Part shown: in pieces, positions 8,942 through 16,937 of the stretch
How positions within the stretch are numbered: the stretch's first letter is position 1
Layout: each line of letters starts with the position of its first letter
From: Pseudomonas urmiensis
GTDB lineage: Bacteria > Pseudomonadota > Gammaproteobacteria > Pseudomonadales > Pseudomonadaceae
Assembly (NCBI RefSeq): GCF_014268815.2
Contig: NZ_JABWRE020000001.1
Location: 1,059,001 to 1,123,000 of the forward strand
Reading direction: 5' to 3'
DNA: 64,000 bases
Notes under the pieces: generated by a model
The model's input: the letters and a program-made list of their open reading frames with translations, nothing else
Databases searched by the model: none
Told to the model about the DNA's origin: nothing
Made by a program: the position numbers and the translations under genes

Positions 8942-10120
8942 TTATCCTCCACTGGCGCGAGGCGCGCCAATGACCAGTTGCTCGCCTTCGCTCAAGCCAT
9001 CGAGGATCTGCACCCGCAGCCGGTCGCTTAGGCCAGTGCGCACTTGCCGTTGTTCGATCTTGCCCTGGCGGTTGAGCACCTGGGCCAGGCGCAGGCCGTC
9101 GCCATCACTGTCGTCGAGGGCGGCCAACGGCGCCGTGAGGACTTGGCTGGCGTGACCTGCGACAAAGAACACCTGGGTCGTCATCTCAGCCATCAGGGCG
9201 CCATCGGGGTTGTCCACGTCCAACAGCACGGTGTACTGGACTACCTGGCTGGCGCTGCCTGCGGAGCTAGCGCTGATCGGGCTACCGCCGCCTTGGCTGG
9301 TCTGCTCGAGCGGCTTGGGCGGGATCGGCAAGATCTGCCTGACCGTGCTGGTCCAGCGCCGCTTGCCGCCGGCAAGGGTGGTGAAGTAGGCAGTCATGCC
9401 GGGTTTGACCTTGCCGATGTCGGCCTCGGAAACCTGGGCCCAGACGGTCATTGGCGAGAGCTTGGCTATGCGCAGGATCAGGGGGGTCTGCTGTTGGGCG
9501 TTGAGGGTCTGGCCCTCGCGGGCATCCACTGCGACCACGGTTCCGTCCATGGGGGCATAGATGCGGGTGTAGCCAAGTTCGGCCTCATCGCTGCGCACGC
9601 TGGCCTGGGCCTGGTGGATCTGCGCCTGGTACATGTCGATCCGCGCTTGGGTCACCTTGAGCTGGGCATCGGCGATCTGCAGGTCTTCATCGCGGCTGGC
9701 GCCGGCTGCGGCGAGGCTGCGCTGGCGCTGGTACTGCTGGCGAGCCAGCTGGAACTGGGCGCGTTGCTCGGCCAGTTGCGCCTTGAGATTGTCGATCGCA
9801 AAACGGGCGGCGTCGAATTTCGCCTGCTGGGTGGAAGGATCGATCTCGACCAGTAGCTGGCCTTGGCGCACCTCATCCCCGGCTTCTACGTGCAGCTTGC
9901 GAATCTGCCCGGATGCCTGCGCGCCGACATCGACATAGCGCCTGGGTTGCAAGGTGCCAAGGGCGGTGACGCTGCTCTCTATATCGGCGCGGGTCACGGC
10001 GACGGTGCTGACGGGCAGGGCGCCGAAGGGCAGCGCCTGCCACGCCAGCAGGCTGCCCAGGCCAAGCAGGCCCAGGCCGCCGAGGAGGATGCGACGGCGG
10101 GTATTGGATGTGCGACTCAT
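8942..10120 (-). CDS. pvdR: PvdR, periplasmic adaptor of the pyoverdine exporter
   Basis: This is a 392-residue membrane fusion protein of the MacA/HlyD family. An N-terminal membrane anchor (residues 10-30) is followed by a split lipoyl domain (GQIRKLHVEAGDEVRQGQLL and the later YAPMDGTVV) around a coiled-coil hairpin of about 110 residues, then beta-barrel domains. It joins PvdT to OpmQ. A GGAAG ribosome site precedes the ATG. It is the first gene of the exporter operon and has its own iron-starvation box about 65 bases upstream. Confidence 0.92.
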   Translation of the reverse strand: MSRTSNTRRRILLGGLGLLGLGSLLAWQALPFGALPVSTVAVTRADIESSVTALGTLQPRRYVDVGAQASGQIRKLHVEAGDEVRQGQLLVEIDPSTQQAKFDAARFAIDNLKAQLAEQRAQFQLARQQYQRQRSLAAAGASRDEDLQIADAQLKVTQARIDMYQAQIHQAQASVRSDEAELGYTRIYAPMDGTVVAVDAREGQTLNAQQQTPLILRIAKLSPMTVWAQVSEADIGKVKPGMTAYFTTLAGGKRRWTSTVRQILPIPPKPLEQTSQGGGSPISASSAGSASQVVQYTVLLDVDNPDGALMAEMTTQVFFVAGHASQVLTAPLAALDDSDGDGLRLAQVLNRQGKIEQRQVRTGLSDRLRVQILDGLSEGEQLVIGAPRASGG

Positions 10121-10185
10121 GTGGACTTCCAGCCAGAAGGATGGCCACGCGCTGCCAAGTGGATGCGCACGGAGGTCCCAGATAA

Positions 10186-10209
10186 ACGAAGCGCAGTGCA
10201 GATGATTTA
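10186..10209 (-). promoter_or_regulatory. PvdS iron-starvation box for pvdR-pvdT-opmQ
   Basis: On the minus strand this reads TAAAT, 16 bases, CGT and faces pvdR. It is the third exact iron-starvation box in 6.5 kb, and it places the exporter under the same sigma factor as the maturation genes. Confidence 0.85.
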
Positions 10210-10235
10210 GCCTAGGCGAGTGCCTGTCTGTTGCT

Positions 10236-10254
10236 GAGAATCATTATAATTTGT
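10236..10254. promoter_or_regulatory. Fur-box-like site before the ECF sigma gene
   Basis: The 19-base stretch begins GAGAATCATTATAATT and resembles the Fur consensus GATAATGATAATCATTATC, especially in the central AATCATTAT part. It lies about 60 bases before the sigma gene start, where Fur repression of an iron-responsive sigma gene would be expected. The call is by eye only. Confidence 0.65.
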
Positions 10255-10313
10255 AAGATTCCAGCTTGATATCACTCCTTCGAGCTTTTCCTCCTTCGCC
10301 GTTGTGCAGGGAC

Positions 10314-10805
10314 ATGCCAGGTGCCGTCGTGGAACATTACTATCGCGAGTTGGTGAGCTTCCTCAGTGCGCGCCTGGGTAATCGTCAGGCGGCGGAAGAT
10401 GTTATCCATGATGCCTACCTGCGGGTGCTGGAGCGTAACGAGCCTGAGCAGATCGAGAACCCGCGCGCCTTCCTCTATCGCACGGCGATGAACTTGGTGA
10501 TCGATCGCCATCGGCGCCACCTGGTACGCAAGGCCGAACCGCTGGAGGTGCTCGACCTTGACGAGCGCTGGCACAGCCCGGCCCCGTCCCAGAGCATGCA
10601 ATTGAACCAGCGTCTGGCGCTGATGCAGCGTGCCTTGGATGAGCTCAGCGCGCCGTGTCGTGACAGTTTTCTGTTGCGTAAACTCGACGGCATGTCGCAC
10701 CAGCAGATCGCCGAACACCTGGGTATTTCGCGCAGTCTCGTGGAAAAGCACATCGTCAATGCCATGAAGCACTGCCGGGTGCGCATGCGTCAGTGGGAAT
10801 CCTGA
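10314..10805 (+). CDS. Iron-responsive ECF sigma factor (FecI/FpvI-like)
   Basis: This is a 163-residue ECF sigma-70 factor. Region 2 is seen as HYYRELVSFLSARLG...AAEDVIHDAYLRVLE and NPRAFLYRTAMNLVIDRHRR. Region 4 is the helix-turn-helix MSHQQIAEHLGISRSLVEKHI. The FecI-like subgroup drives siderophore receptor or uptake genes, and FpvI, which serves fpvA, is the likeliest equivalent. It does not look like PvdS. The start is uncertain: ATG 10314 is given, while GTG 10329 has a better-spaced AGGT and TTG 10266 is also in frame. No FecR/FpvR-type anti-sigma gene follows, which is unusual for this class. A Fur-like box lies upstream. Confidence 0.85.
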   Translation: MPGAVVEHYYRELVSFLSARLGNRQAAEDVIHDAYLRVLERNEPEQIENPRAFLYRTAMNLVIDRHRRHLVRKAEPLEVLDLDERWHSPAPSQSMQLNQRLALMQRALDELSAPCRDSFLLRKLDGMSHQQIAEHLGISRSLVEKHIVNAMKHCRVRMRQWES

Positions 10806-10972
10806 GCAAAACCTGGGCGATGGGCGACAAATCCCGGTGCTGGCGACTTGATTTCTCCGGGTTTCAGGACAACTATCAATGAAGACCCTCTCCAGGCATC
10901 GCCCTGGCGATTGCCTGTACTGGCGCAGTATGGTCAGGGAGTTTCCATCACCTTGCTGCCCAGGTTCGATCG

Positions 10973-11458
10973 ATGCCAAACAAATGCATGCGCATCCTCA
11001 TCGCCGACGAGCACCCCAGCCAACGCTTGCAGCTGGAGAAGATGCTCAATGCCCTGGGTTATTACCGGATCGCCCCGGTAGACAACTTCGATGACCTGCA
11101 GCGCCTGGTGCAATGCGCTTTGCAGCCGTTCAACCTGCTGATTGGCAATATAGACCTGGCCAGCCATGCCGGTGTCGACCTGGCGCGTTTTTGCCGGGTC
11201 AGCACGCAGATTCAGCACGCCTTGCTGTATCACTCGCAACATCTGAAAGTACCGGCGGTCGCGCAGAGCGAGCGCAAGGCGGTGAGCATCAGCCTGCCCA
11301 AGGTGCCAGATAGCGAGGCGCTGGAGTCGTTCATGTCGATCATCGACTTGCCGGTGGTGGTCGGGCAGGTGGCTCTGCCGCCGGGCCTGTCCGGTCATTC
11401 GGCCTATCCGCGCCAGCGGCTGAACTTCGCCCAGACGGTATTCAGTCGCTCAAGCTGA
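10973..11458 (+). CDS. Degenerate receiver-domain protein
   Basis: A 161-residue stand-alone protein whose first 120 residues look like a CheY-type receiver. It has RILIADEHP with the acidic pair (Asp12, Glu13), a LLIGNIDL strand and ISLPKVPDSEAL near the position of the conserved lysine. By eye the phosphoacceptor aspartate position is Asn59, so normal phosphorylation is doubtful. No DNA-binding or enzymatic output domain follows; the tail (about residues 125-161) is short and unrecognised. It lies 167 bases after the ECF sigma gene in the same direction. Function is unknown. A second possible start is ATG 10988. Confidence 0.6.
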   Translation: MPNKCMRILIADEHPSQRLQLEKMLNALGYYRIAPVDNFDDLQRLVQCALQPFNLLIGNIDLASHAGVDLARFCRVSTQIQHALLYHSQHLKVPAVAQSERKAVSISLPKVPDSEALESFMSIIDLPVVVGQVALPPGLSGHSAYPRQRLNFAQTVFSRSS

Positions 11459-11527
11459 ACGGCATGCGGCAACAGGCCGCGGGCATTTGCTATCCTCTTG
11501 CCCTTTGCCGATCTGCGGACCCCTGCC

Positions 11528-12853
11528 ATGACTGCCATCGATACCGCTCGCCAGCCCCGGTTTACCCGTGGCGACCACCGGACCCTGGGCCTGGCGGCGT
11601 TGGGCGGCGCGTTGGAGATCTACGATTTCATCATTTTCGTGTTCTTCGCCCTGACCCTTAGCCAATTGTTCTTCCCGCCTGAGATGCCCGAGTGGCTGCG
11701 CCTGCTGCAGAGTTTCGGGATTTTCGTCACCGGTTATCTTGCGCGCCCGTTGGGCGGCATCCTGATGGCGCACTTTGCCGATCATCTGGGGCGCAAGCGG
11801 GTGTTCAGCCTGAGCATCCTGATGATGGCCCTGCCATGCCTGTTGATCGGGGTGATGCCGACCTATGCCGATATCGGCTACGCGGCGCCGCTGATCCTGT
11901 TGGCGTTGCGTATCTTGCAGGGCGCCGCCGTGGGCGGGGAGGTGCCCAGTGCCTGGACCTTTGTCGCCGAGCATGCGCCCGAAGGGCGGCGCGGTTATGC
12001 CTTGGGCTTTCTGCAGGCGGGGCTGACCTTCGGTTACCTGCTGGGCGCGCTGACGGCGACCTTGCTGGCGCAACTGTTCAGCCCGCAGGAGATTCTCGAT
12101 TACGCCTGGCGCTATCCGTTCCTGCTGGGCGGGGTGTTTGGGGTGATCGGCGTATGGCTGCGCCGCTGGCTGAGCGAGACGCCGGTATTTCTTGCCTTGC
12201 GCGAGCGTCGCGAGCAGCCGGTGGCGTTCCCGCTGCGCCAGGTGTTGCGCGAGCATCGCCGGGCGTTGCTGCCGGCGGCGTTGCTGACCTGCGTATTGAC
12301 CTCGGCGGTGGTGGTGTTGGTGGTGATCACCCCAACCGTGATGCAGCAGCGCTTTGGCATTGCGGCCGGGCAGACCTTTGCCTTGAGCAGCGTTGGCATC
12401 GTGTTCTTGAATATCGGCTGCGTGTTGGCCGGGTTGCTGGTCGACCGCCTGGGCGCCTGGCGGGCGCTGAAGATCTACAGCCTGTTGCTGCCTGTTGGGA
12501 TTGGCGCGCTGTATGCCAGCCTGGTGGGGCAGTGGAGCCTGATCTGGCCGGCCTATGCCCTGGCCGGACTGTGCTGTGGGGTGGTCGGCGTGGTGCCGTC
12601 GGTGATGGTCGGGCTGTTTCCGGCGCAGATCCGCGTGTCGGGTATTTCCTTCACCTACAACGTCGCCTACGCCTTGTGGGCCAGTACCACGCCGCTGGCG
12701 CTGATTGCCTTGATGCCGTGGAGCCCGTGGGTGTGTGTCGGCTTTTGTCTGCTGATGGGCATGGTCGGCTTGCTTACGGCTCTGTATTTCAAGGGGCGGG
12801 AGCGGTTGGTGTTCGATTCGCAGGCGGTGCCGGTCATGTGTGCTGAGAAGTAA
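11528..12853 (+). CDS. MFS transporter, metabolite:H+ symporter (MHS) type
   Basis: The 441-residue protein has about 12 membrane helices. It carries the family motif RPLGGILMAHFADHLGRKRVF between helices 2 and 3, and RILQGAAVGGEVPSAWTFVAEHAP typical of the ProP/KgtP/CitA metabolite:proton symporters. The substrate cannot be read from the sequence; carboxylates or betaines are common in the subfamily. ATG 11528 is chosen over the in-frame ATG at 11498 because the longer N-terminus adds no family-like sequence. It is monocistronic and ends at a bidirectional terminator shared with the convergent ETF-QO gene. Confidence 0.85.
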   Translation: MTAIDTARQPRFTRGDHRTLGLAALGGALEIYDFIIFVFFALTLSQLFFPPEMPEWLRLLQSFGIFVTGYLARPLGGILMAHFADHLGRKRVFSLSILMMALPCLLIGVMPTYADIGYAAPLILLALRILQGAAVGGEVPSAWTFVAEHAPEGRRGYALGFLQAGLTFGYLLGALTATLLAQLFSPQEILDYAWRYPFLLGGVFGVIGVWLRRWLSETPVFLALRERREQPVAFPLRQVLREHRRALLPAALLTCVLTSAVVVLVVITPTVMQQRFGIAAGQTFALSSVGIVFLNIGCVLAGLLVDRLGAWRALKIYSLLLPVGIGALYASLVGQWSLIWPAYALAGLCCGVVGVVPSVMVGLFPAQIRVSGISFTYNVAYALWASTTPLALIALMPWSPWVCVGFCLLMGMVGLLTALYFKGRERLVFDSQAVPVMCAEK

Positions 12854-12920
12854 CGCGGGTGGCGCTCGCTCTCACGAGCGACGTAGACACCACTGCATGC
12901 GGCCCACCGCCTTGAGTACG

Positions 12921-12956
12921 AAAAAGCCCCCTGACCTCACGGCCAGGGGGCTTTTT
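12921..12956. terminator. Bidirectional intrinsic terminator
   Basis: A perfect 13-base inverted repeat (AAAAAGCCCCCTG / CAGGGGGCTTTTT) with a 10-base loop. It has A and T runs at the two ends and sits between the convergent MFS and ETF-QO genes. Confidence 0.9.
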
Positions 12957-12973
12957 CATACAGCGCGATGCAC

Positions 12974-14638
12974 TTACATGTTCGGGTAGTTCGGCCCACC
13001 GGCACCTTCAGGGGTGACCCAGGTAATGTTCTGGGCCGGGTCCTTGATGTCGCAGGTCTTGCAGTGCACGCAGTTCTGCGCGTTGATCTGGAAGCGCTTG
13101 GTGCCGTCTTCCTGGGTGACCACCTCGTAGACCCCGGCCGGGCAATAGCGCTGAGCCGGCTCGTCGTACAGCGGCAGGTTGCTGGCGATCGGGATGTTCG
13201 GGTCGGTCAGCTTCAGGTGGCAGGGTTGTTCCTCTTCATGGTTGGTGCTGGAGAGGAATACCGAGCTGAGCTTGTCGAAACTGAGCTTGCCGTCGGGTTT
13301 GGGGTAGTCGATCTTCTTGGAGTCGGCCGCAAGCTTCAGGCAAGCGTAATCGGGCTTGGTGTCGCGCAGGGTGAACGGCAGCTTGCCGCCGAACCAGTTC
13401 TGGTCGACATAGTTGAAGGCTGCGCCAAACAGCGGGCCGAACTTATGCATGGCCGGGCCGAAGTTACGGCTGGCGAACAGCTCGTCATGCAGCCAGCTGG
13501 CTTTGAATGCGTCAACGTAAGTGGTCAGCGCATCGCCGCCCTCGCTATCGGCGATCAGCGCGTCGGCCACTGCATCGGCGGCGAGCATGCCGGATTTCAT
13601 CGCCGTGTGGCTGCCTTTGATCTTGGCGAAGTTCAGCGTGCCCAGGTCGCAACCGATCAGCGCGCCACCGTTGAAGACCATCTTGGGCAGCGAGTTGTAG
13701 CCGCCCTTACAGATGGCGCGGGCGCCGTAGCTGATGCGCTTGCCGCCTTCGAGGTACTGGCTGATCACCGGGTGGTGCTTGAGTCGCTGGAACTCGTCGA
13801 ACGGCGACAGGTATGGGTTAGCGTAGGACAGGTCGACGATCAAGCCGACCACCACCTGGTTGTTTTCCAGGTGATACAGGAACGAGCCACCGGTGTTTTC
13901 GCTGCTGACCACATCCAGCGGCCAGCCGGCGGTATGCACCACCAGGCCTTGCTCATGCTTGGCCGCGTCGATTTCCCAGATTTCCTTGATGCCGATGCCG
14001 TAGTGCTGGACGTCGGATTCGCTGTCGAGGTTGAAGCGCTTGATCAGCTGCTTGCCAATGTGGCCACGGCAGCCTTCGGCAAACAGGGTGTACTTGGCGC
14101 GCAGCTCCATGCCTGGGGTGTACAGGCCGTCTTTGGGGTTGCCTTCGCGGTCGACGCCCAAGTCGCCGGTGACGATGCCGCGAACCACGCCGTTTTCATC
14201 GAACAGCGCCTCTTGGGCTGCGAAGCCTGGGTAGATTTCCACGCCCAGGTTCTCGGCCTGCTGGGCCAGCCAGCGGCACAGGTTGCCCAGCGAGATGATG
14301 TAGTTGCCTTGGTTGTGCATGGTCTTGGGCACGAACAGGTCGGGTACCTTGACCGAACTGCCCTGGTCCTTGAGCACATAGATGTCGTCGCGCTTGACCT
14401 CGGTGTTCAGTGGCGCGCCGAGCTCTTTCCAATCGGGGAACAGCTCGTTGAGCGCGCGCGGCTCGAACACCGCACCAGAGAGGATGTGCGCACCGACTTC
14501 GGAGCCTTTCTCGACCACGCAGACGCTGATCTCGCTACCGGCTTCGGCGGCCTTCTGCTTCAGGCGGCAGGCGGCGGACAGGCCTGCCGGCCCGGCGCCG
14601 ACAATGACCACGTCGAATTCCATGTATTCGCGTTCCAC
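12974..14638 (-). CDS. Electron transfer flavoprotein-ubiquinone oxidoreductase
   Basis: This 554-residue inner-membrane-associated iron-sulfur flavoprotein passes electrons from reduced ETF (fed by acyl-CoA and other dehydrogenases) to ubiquinone. FAD is bound by VVIVGAGPAGLSAACRL at the N-terminus. The 4Fe-4S site near the C-terminus has CPAGVYE and NCVHCKTCDIKDP. The start is GTG 14638, giving an N-terminus of MEREYMEFD; an AGGAGA ribosome site lies 6 bases upstream, which an ATG start at 14656 would lack. It is divergent from etfB and has a strong sigma70 promoter with an adjacent PsrA-like operator. Confidence 0.95.
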   Translation of the reverse strand: MEREYMEFDVVIVGAGPAGLSAACRLKQKAAEAGSEISVCVVEKGSEVGAHILSGAVFEPRALNELFPDWKELGAPLNTEVKRDDIYVLKDQGSSVKVPDLFVPKTMHNQGNYIISLGNLCRWLAQQAENLGVEIYPGFAAQEALFDENGVVRGIVTGDLGVDREGNPKDGLYTPGMELRAKYTLFAEGCRGHIGKQLIKRFNLDSESDVQHYGIGIKEIWEIDAAKHEQGLVVHTAGWPLDVVSSENTGGSFLYHLENNQVVVGLIVDLSYANPYLSPFDEFQRLKHHPVISQYLEGGKRISYGARAICKGGYNSLPKMVFNGGALIGCDLGTLNFAKIKGSHTAMKSGMLAADAVADALIADSEGGDALTTYVDAFKASWLHDELFASRNFGPAMHKFGPLFGAAFNYVDQNWFGGKLPFTLRDTKPDYACLKLAADSKKIDYPKPDGKLSFDKLSSVFLSSTNHEEEQPCHLKLTDPNIPIASNLPLYDEPAQRYCPAGVYEVVTQEDGTKRFQINAQNCVHCKTCDIKDPAQNITWVTPEGAGGPNYPNM

Positions 14639-14762
14639 TGGTTCTCTCCTACTCAAGGCTCATCGCTGTTGCTTGTCTTGTGGGTTTTATCGGTGGGTCA
14701 CTCGCAGCTATCTATGCTGTAGCTTTGCGGATGGCGGACTACACCGTTTTGTCTTGGCGCGC

Positions 14763-14791
14763 ATTATATCTACACCACTCGGCGGGTCCAA
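14763..14791 (-). promoter_or_regulatory. Sigma70 promoter of the ETF-QO gene
   Basis: On the minus strand the -35 is TTGGAC (14791-14786), followed by a 17-base spacer and a perfect -10 TATAAT (14768-14763). It faces the ETF-QO start at 14638 and implies a leader of about 115 bases. Confidence 0.8.
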
Positions 14792-14793
14792 TA

Positions 14794-14807
14794 CAAACGT
14801 TTGTTTG
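14794..14807. promoter_or_regulatory. PsrA-type operator (CAAAC-N4-GTTTG)
   Basis: A CAAAC-GTTT-GTTTG dyad lies 2 bases upstream of the ETF-QO -35 element. The motif G/CAAAC(N2-4)GTTTG/C is the published target of PsrA, a TetR-family regulator that responds to long-chain fatty acids in pseudomonads. An ETF dehydrogenase gene, needed for beta-oxidation, is a sensible target. Assignment to PsrA is an inference. Confidence 0.65.
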
Positions 14808-15181
14808 AATTTGCCGCAGCCCAGTAAAATCACAGGTACGCGGCTGGAGGCTGGCCGATTTGCCGTATTGACCGGGATGGGTGTTACGGTCAAGATACGA
14901 GCGGTTTTACGCTCGCCGTAGGCTGACCGTCGGGCGCAGGTGCACCCCTAAAGACCAGGCGTAGAGCAGGGTTTTGAGGCTAAAACCCGTTGTGTAGTGG
15001 AGTTTACACGCCACGACAGAAAATGACTCGCGGGTTTTGCCGGCAGGGTCTGAACAAGACTGATTGGTCACTGTGAAGATCGCTCGCCCCGCAACGTTTT
15101 TAGAGGTGCCCTTGTACCCACGCGCAATCGCCGGGCCAGCCCCAGGCGACATTCTTTTCACCGGAGAGTAACGAGGAATCC
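14808..15181. promoter_or_regulatory. etfB upstream region (374 bp without a gene)
   Basis: This is the rest of the divergent etf gap. No convincing coding sequence is seen on either strand. The etfB promoter must lie here. One candidate is TTGACC near 14868 with a weak AAGAT-type -10, but it is not clear. A GAGG ribosome site lies directly before the etfB ATG. Confidence 0.4.
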
Positions 15182-15931
15182 ATGAAGGTTCTTGTAGCTG
15201 TCAAACGAGTGGTCGACTACAACGTCAAGGTTCGCGTCAAGGCGGACAACTCCGGCGTCGACCTTGCAAACGTCAAGATGTCCATGAACCCCTTCTGCGA
15301 AATCGCCGTGGAAGAAGCCGTGCGCCTGAAAGAGAAGGGCGTTGTGACCGAGATCGTCGCCGTCGCCGTCGGCCCGACCGCAGCCCAGGAGCAACTGCGC
15401 ACCGCGCTGGCGCTGGGTGCTGATCGCGCCATCCTGGTCGAGACCAGCGACGAGCTGAACTCGCTGGCCGTGGCCAAGGCGCTCAAGGCCCTGGTCGACA
15501 AGGAGCAGCCACAGCTGGTGATCCTCGGCAAGCAGGCCATCGACAGTGACAACAACCAGACCGGCCAGATGCTGGCGGCGCTGACGGGCTACGCCCAAGG
15601 CACCTTCGCCTCCAAGGTCGAAGTGGCTGGCGACAAGCTCAACGTCACCCGTGAAATCGATGGCGGCCTGCAGACCGTTGCGCTCAACCTGCCAGCGATC
15701 GTCACCACCGACCTGCGTCTGAACGAGCCGCGCTACGCGTCGCTGCCCAACATCATGAAGGCCAAGAAGAAGCCGCTGGAAACCGTGACTCCAGACGCGC
15801 TGGGCGTTTCCACCGCCTCCACCACCAAGACCCTGAAAGTTGAAGCGCCGGCTGCTCGCAGCGCTGGCATCAAGGTCAAGTCGGTGGCCGAACTGGTCGA
15901 GAAACTGAAGAACGAGGCGAAGGTAATCTAA
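15182..15931 (+). CDS. etfB: Electron transfer flavoprotein beta subunit
   Basis: The 249-residue ETF beta chain begins [19 protein letters not shown]. It carries the AMP-binding and partner-recognition segments of the family (for example [17 protein letters not shown] and the recognition-loop region [31 protein letters not shown]). With EtfA it forms the soluble FAD/AMP heterodimer that collects electrons from acyl-CoA and amino-acid dehydrogenases for ETF-QO. A GAGGAA ribosome site precedes the ATG. The stop codon directly abuts the etfA ATG, so the two are coexpressed at equal levels. Confidence 0.97.
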   Translation: MKVLVAVKRVVDYNVKVRVKADNSGVDLANVKMSMNPFCEIAVEEAVRLKEKGVVTEIVAVAVGPTAAQEQLRTALALGADRAILVETSDELNSLAVAKALKALVDKEQPQLVILGKQAIDSDNNQTGQMLAALTGYAQGTFASKVEVAGDKLNVTREIDGGLQTVALNLPAIVTTDLRLNEPRYASLPNIMKAKKKPLETVTPDALGVSTASTTKTLKVEAPAARSAGIKVKSVAELVEKLKNEAKVI

Positions 15932-16861
15932 ATGACTATCCTGGTTGTCGCTGAATACGAAAACGGTGCCGTTGCCCCGGCTACCCTGAACACTGTCGCC
16001 GCTGCTGCCAAGATCGGTGGCGATGTCAATGTGCTGGTCGCAGGCCAGAACGTCGGTGGCGTCGCTGAGGCTGCGGCCAAGATCGCTGGCGTGGCCAAGG
16101 TGCTGGTTGCCGATAACGCAGCCTACGCCCACCTGCTGCCGGAAAACGTCGCGCCGCTGGTAGCTGAGCTGGCCAAGGGCTACAGCCACGTGCTGGCCCC
16201 CGCCACCACCAACGGCAAGAACATCCTGCCACGCGTTGCTGCGCTGCTCGATGTCGACCAGATCTCCGAGATCATCTCGGTTGAATCGGCCGATACCTTC
16301 AAGCGTCCGATCTACGCCGGTAACGCCATTGCCACCGTGCAATCGAGCGCTGCGGTCAAGGTCATCACCGTGCGTACCACCGGCTTCGACGCTGTCGCCG
16401 CCGAGGGTGGTTCGGCTGCGGTCGAGGCGGTTGCCTCGGCGCACGATGCGGGCAAATCGGCGTTCGTCGGTGAAGAGCTGGCCAAGTCCGACCGTCCTGA
16501 ACTGACCGCTGCCAAGATCGTCGTTTCCGGCGGCCGTGGCATGGGCAACGGTGACAACTTCAAGCACCTGTATGCCCTGGCCGACAAGCTTGGCGCCGCA
16601 GTCGGTGCTTCGCGCGCCGCGGTCGACGCAGGTTTTGTGCCCAACGACATGCAGGTCGGCCAGACCGGCAAGATCGTCGCCCCGCAGCTGTACATCGCGG
16701 TCGGCATCTCCGGCGCAATCCAGCACTTGGCCGGCATGAAGGATTCCAAAGTGATCGTTGCGATCAACAAGGATGAAGAGGCGCCGATCTTCCAGGTGGC
16801 TGACTACGGCCTGGTCGCGGACCTGTTCGAAGCCGTTCCAGAGCTGGAAAAGCTGGTCTGA
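15932..16861 (+). CDS. etfA: Electron transfer flavoprotein alpha subunit
   Basis: This is the 309-residue ETF alpha chain. The C-terminal FAD domain is clear: [53 protein letters not shown] and [22 protein letters not shown]. It pairs with EtfB and delivers electrons to the oxidoreductase encoded divergently upstream. Its ATG follows the etfB TAA with no gap. A strong terminator lies 22 bases after the stop, closing a two-gene operon. Confidence 0.97.
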   Translation: MTILVVAEYENGAVAPATLNTVAAAAKIGGDVNVLVAGQNVGGVAEAAAKIAGVAKVLVADNAAYAHLLPENVAPLVAELAKGYSHVLAPATTNGKNILPRVAALLDVDQISEIISVESADTFKRPIYAGNAIATVQSSAAVKVITVRTTGFDAVAAEGGSAAVEAVASAHDAGKSAFVGEELAKSDRPELTAAKIVVSGGRGMGNGDNFKHLYALADKLGAAVGASRAAVDAGFVPNDMQVGQTGKIVAPQLYIAVGISGAIQHLAGMKDSKVIVAINKDEEAPIFQVADYGLVADLFEAVPELEKLV

Positions 16862-16883
16862 TTCGCCTGCTTCACTTATAAAG

Positions 16884-16917
16884 AAGCCCGGCCCTCATCG
16901 AGGGTCGGGCTTTTTTT
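16884..16917 (+). terminator. Intrinsic terminator of etfBA
   Basis: AGCCCGGCCCTC and GGGTCGGGCT form a GC-rich stem with a short loop, followed by a run of seven T. It lies just after etfA. Confidence 0.9.
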
Positions 16918-16937
16918 ATGGCTGCAAGGAGTAGCGC

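Noticed and set aside
10314..10805. Naming the ECF sigma gene pvdS
   Set aside because: Its sequence does not resemble PvdS as I recall it, and the class fits FecI/FpvI better; the gene that reads the iron-starvation boxes must be elsewhere.
10879..11094. Possible 71-residue gene between the sigma gene and the receiver gene
   Set aside because: It overlaps the receiver gene in another frame, is rich in Arg, Pro and Cys, and has no recognised motif.
12968..14722. Plus-strand open frame of about 580 codons
   Set aside because: It is antisense to the ETF-QO gene, which has FAD and 4Fe-4S motifs; no domain was seen.
14907..15161. Possible 84-residue minus-strand gene in the etf gap
   Set aside because: No ribosome site or family likeness is seen, and the region should carry the etfB promoter.
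15158..16726. Minus-strand open frame of about 520 codons
   Set aside because: It is antisense to etfB and etfA; composition is typical of a shadow frame.
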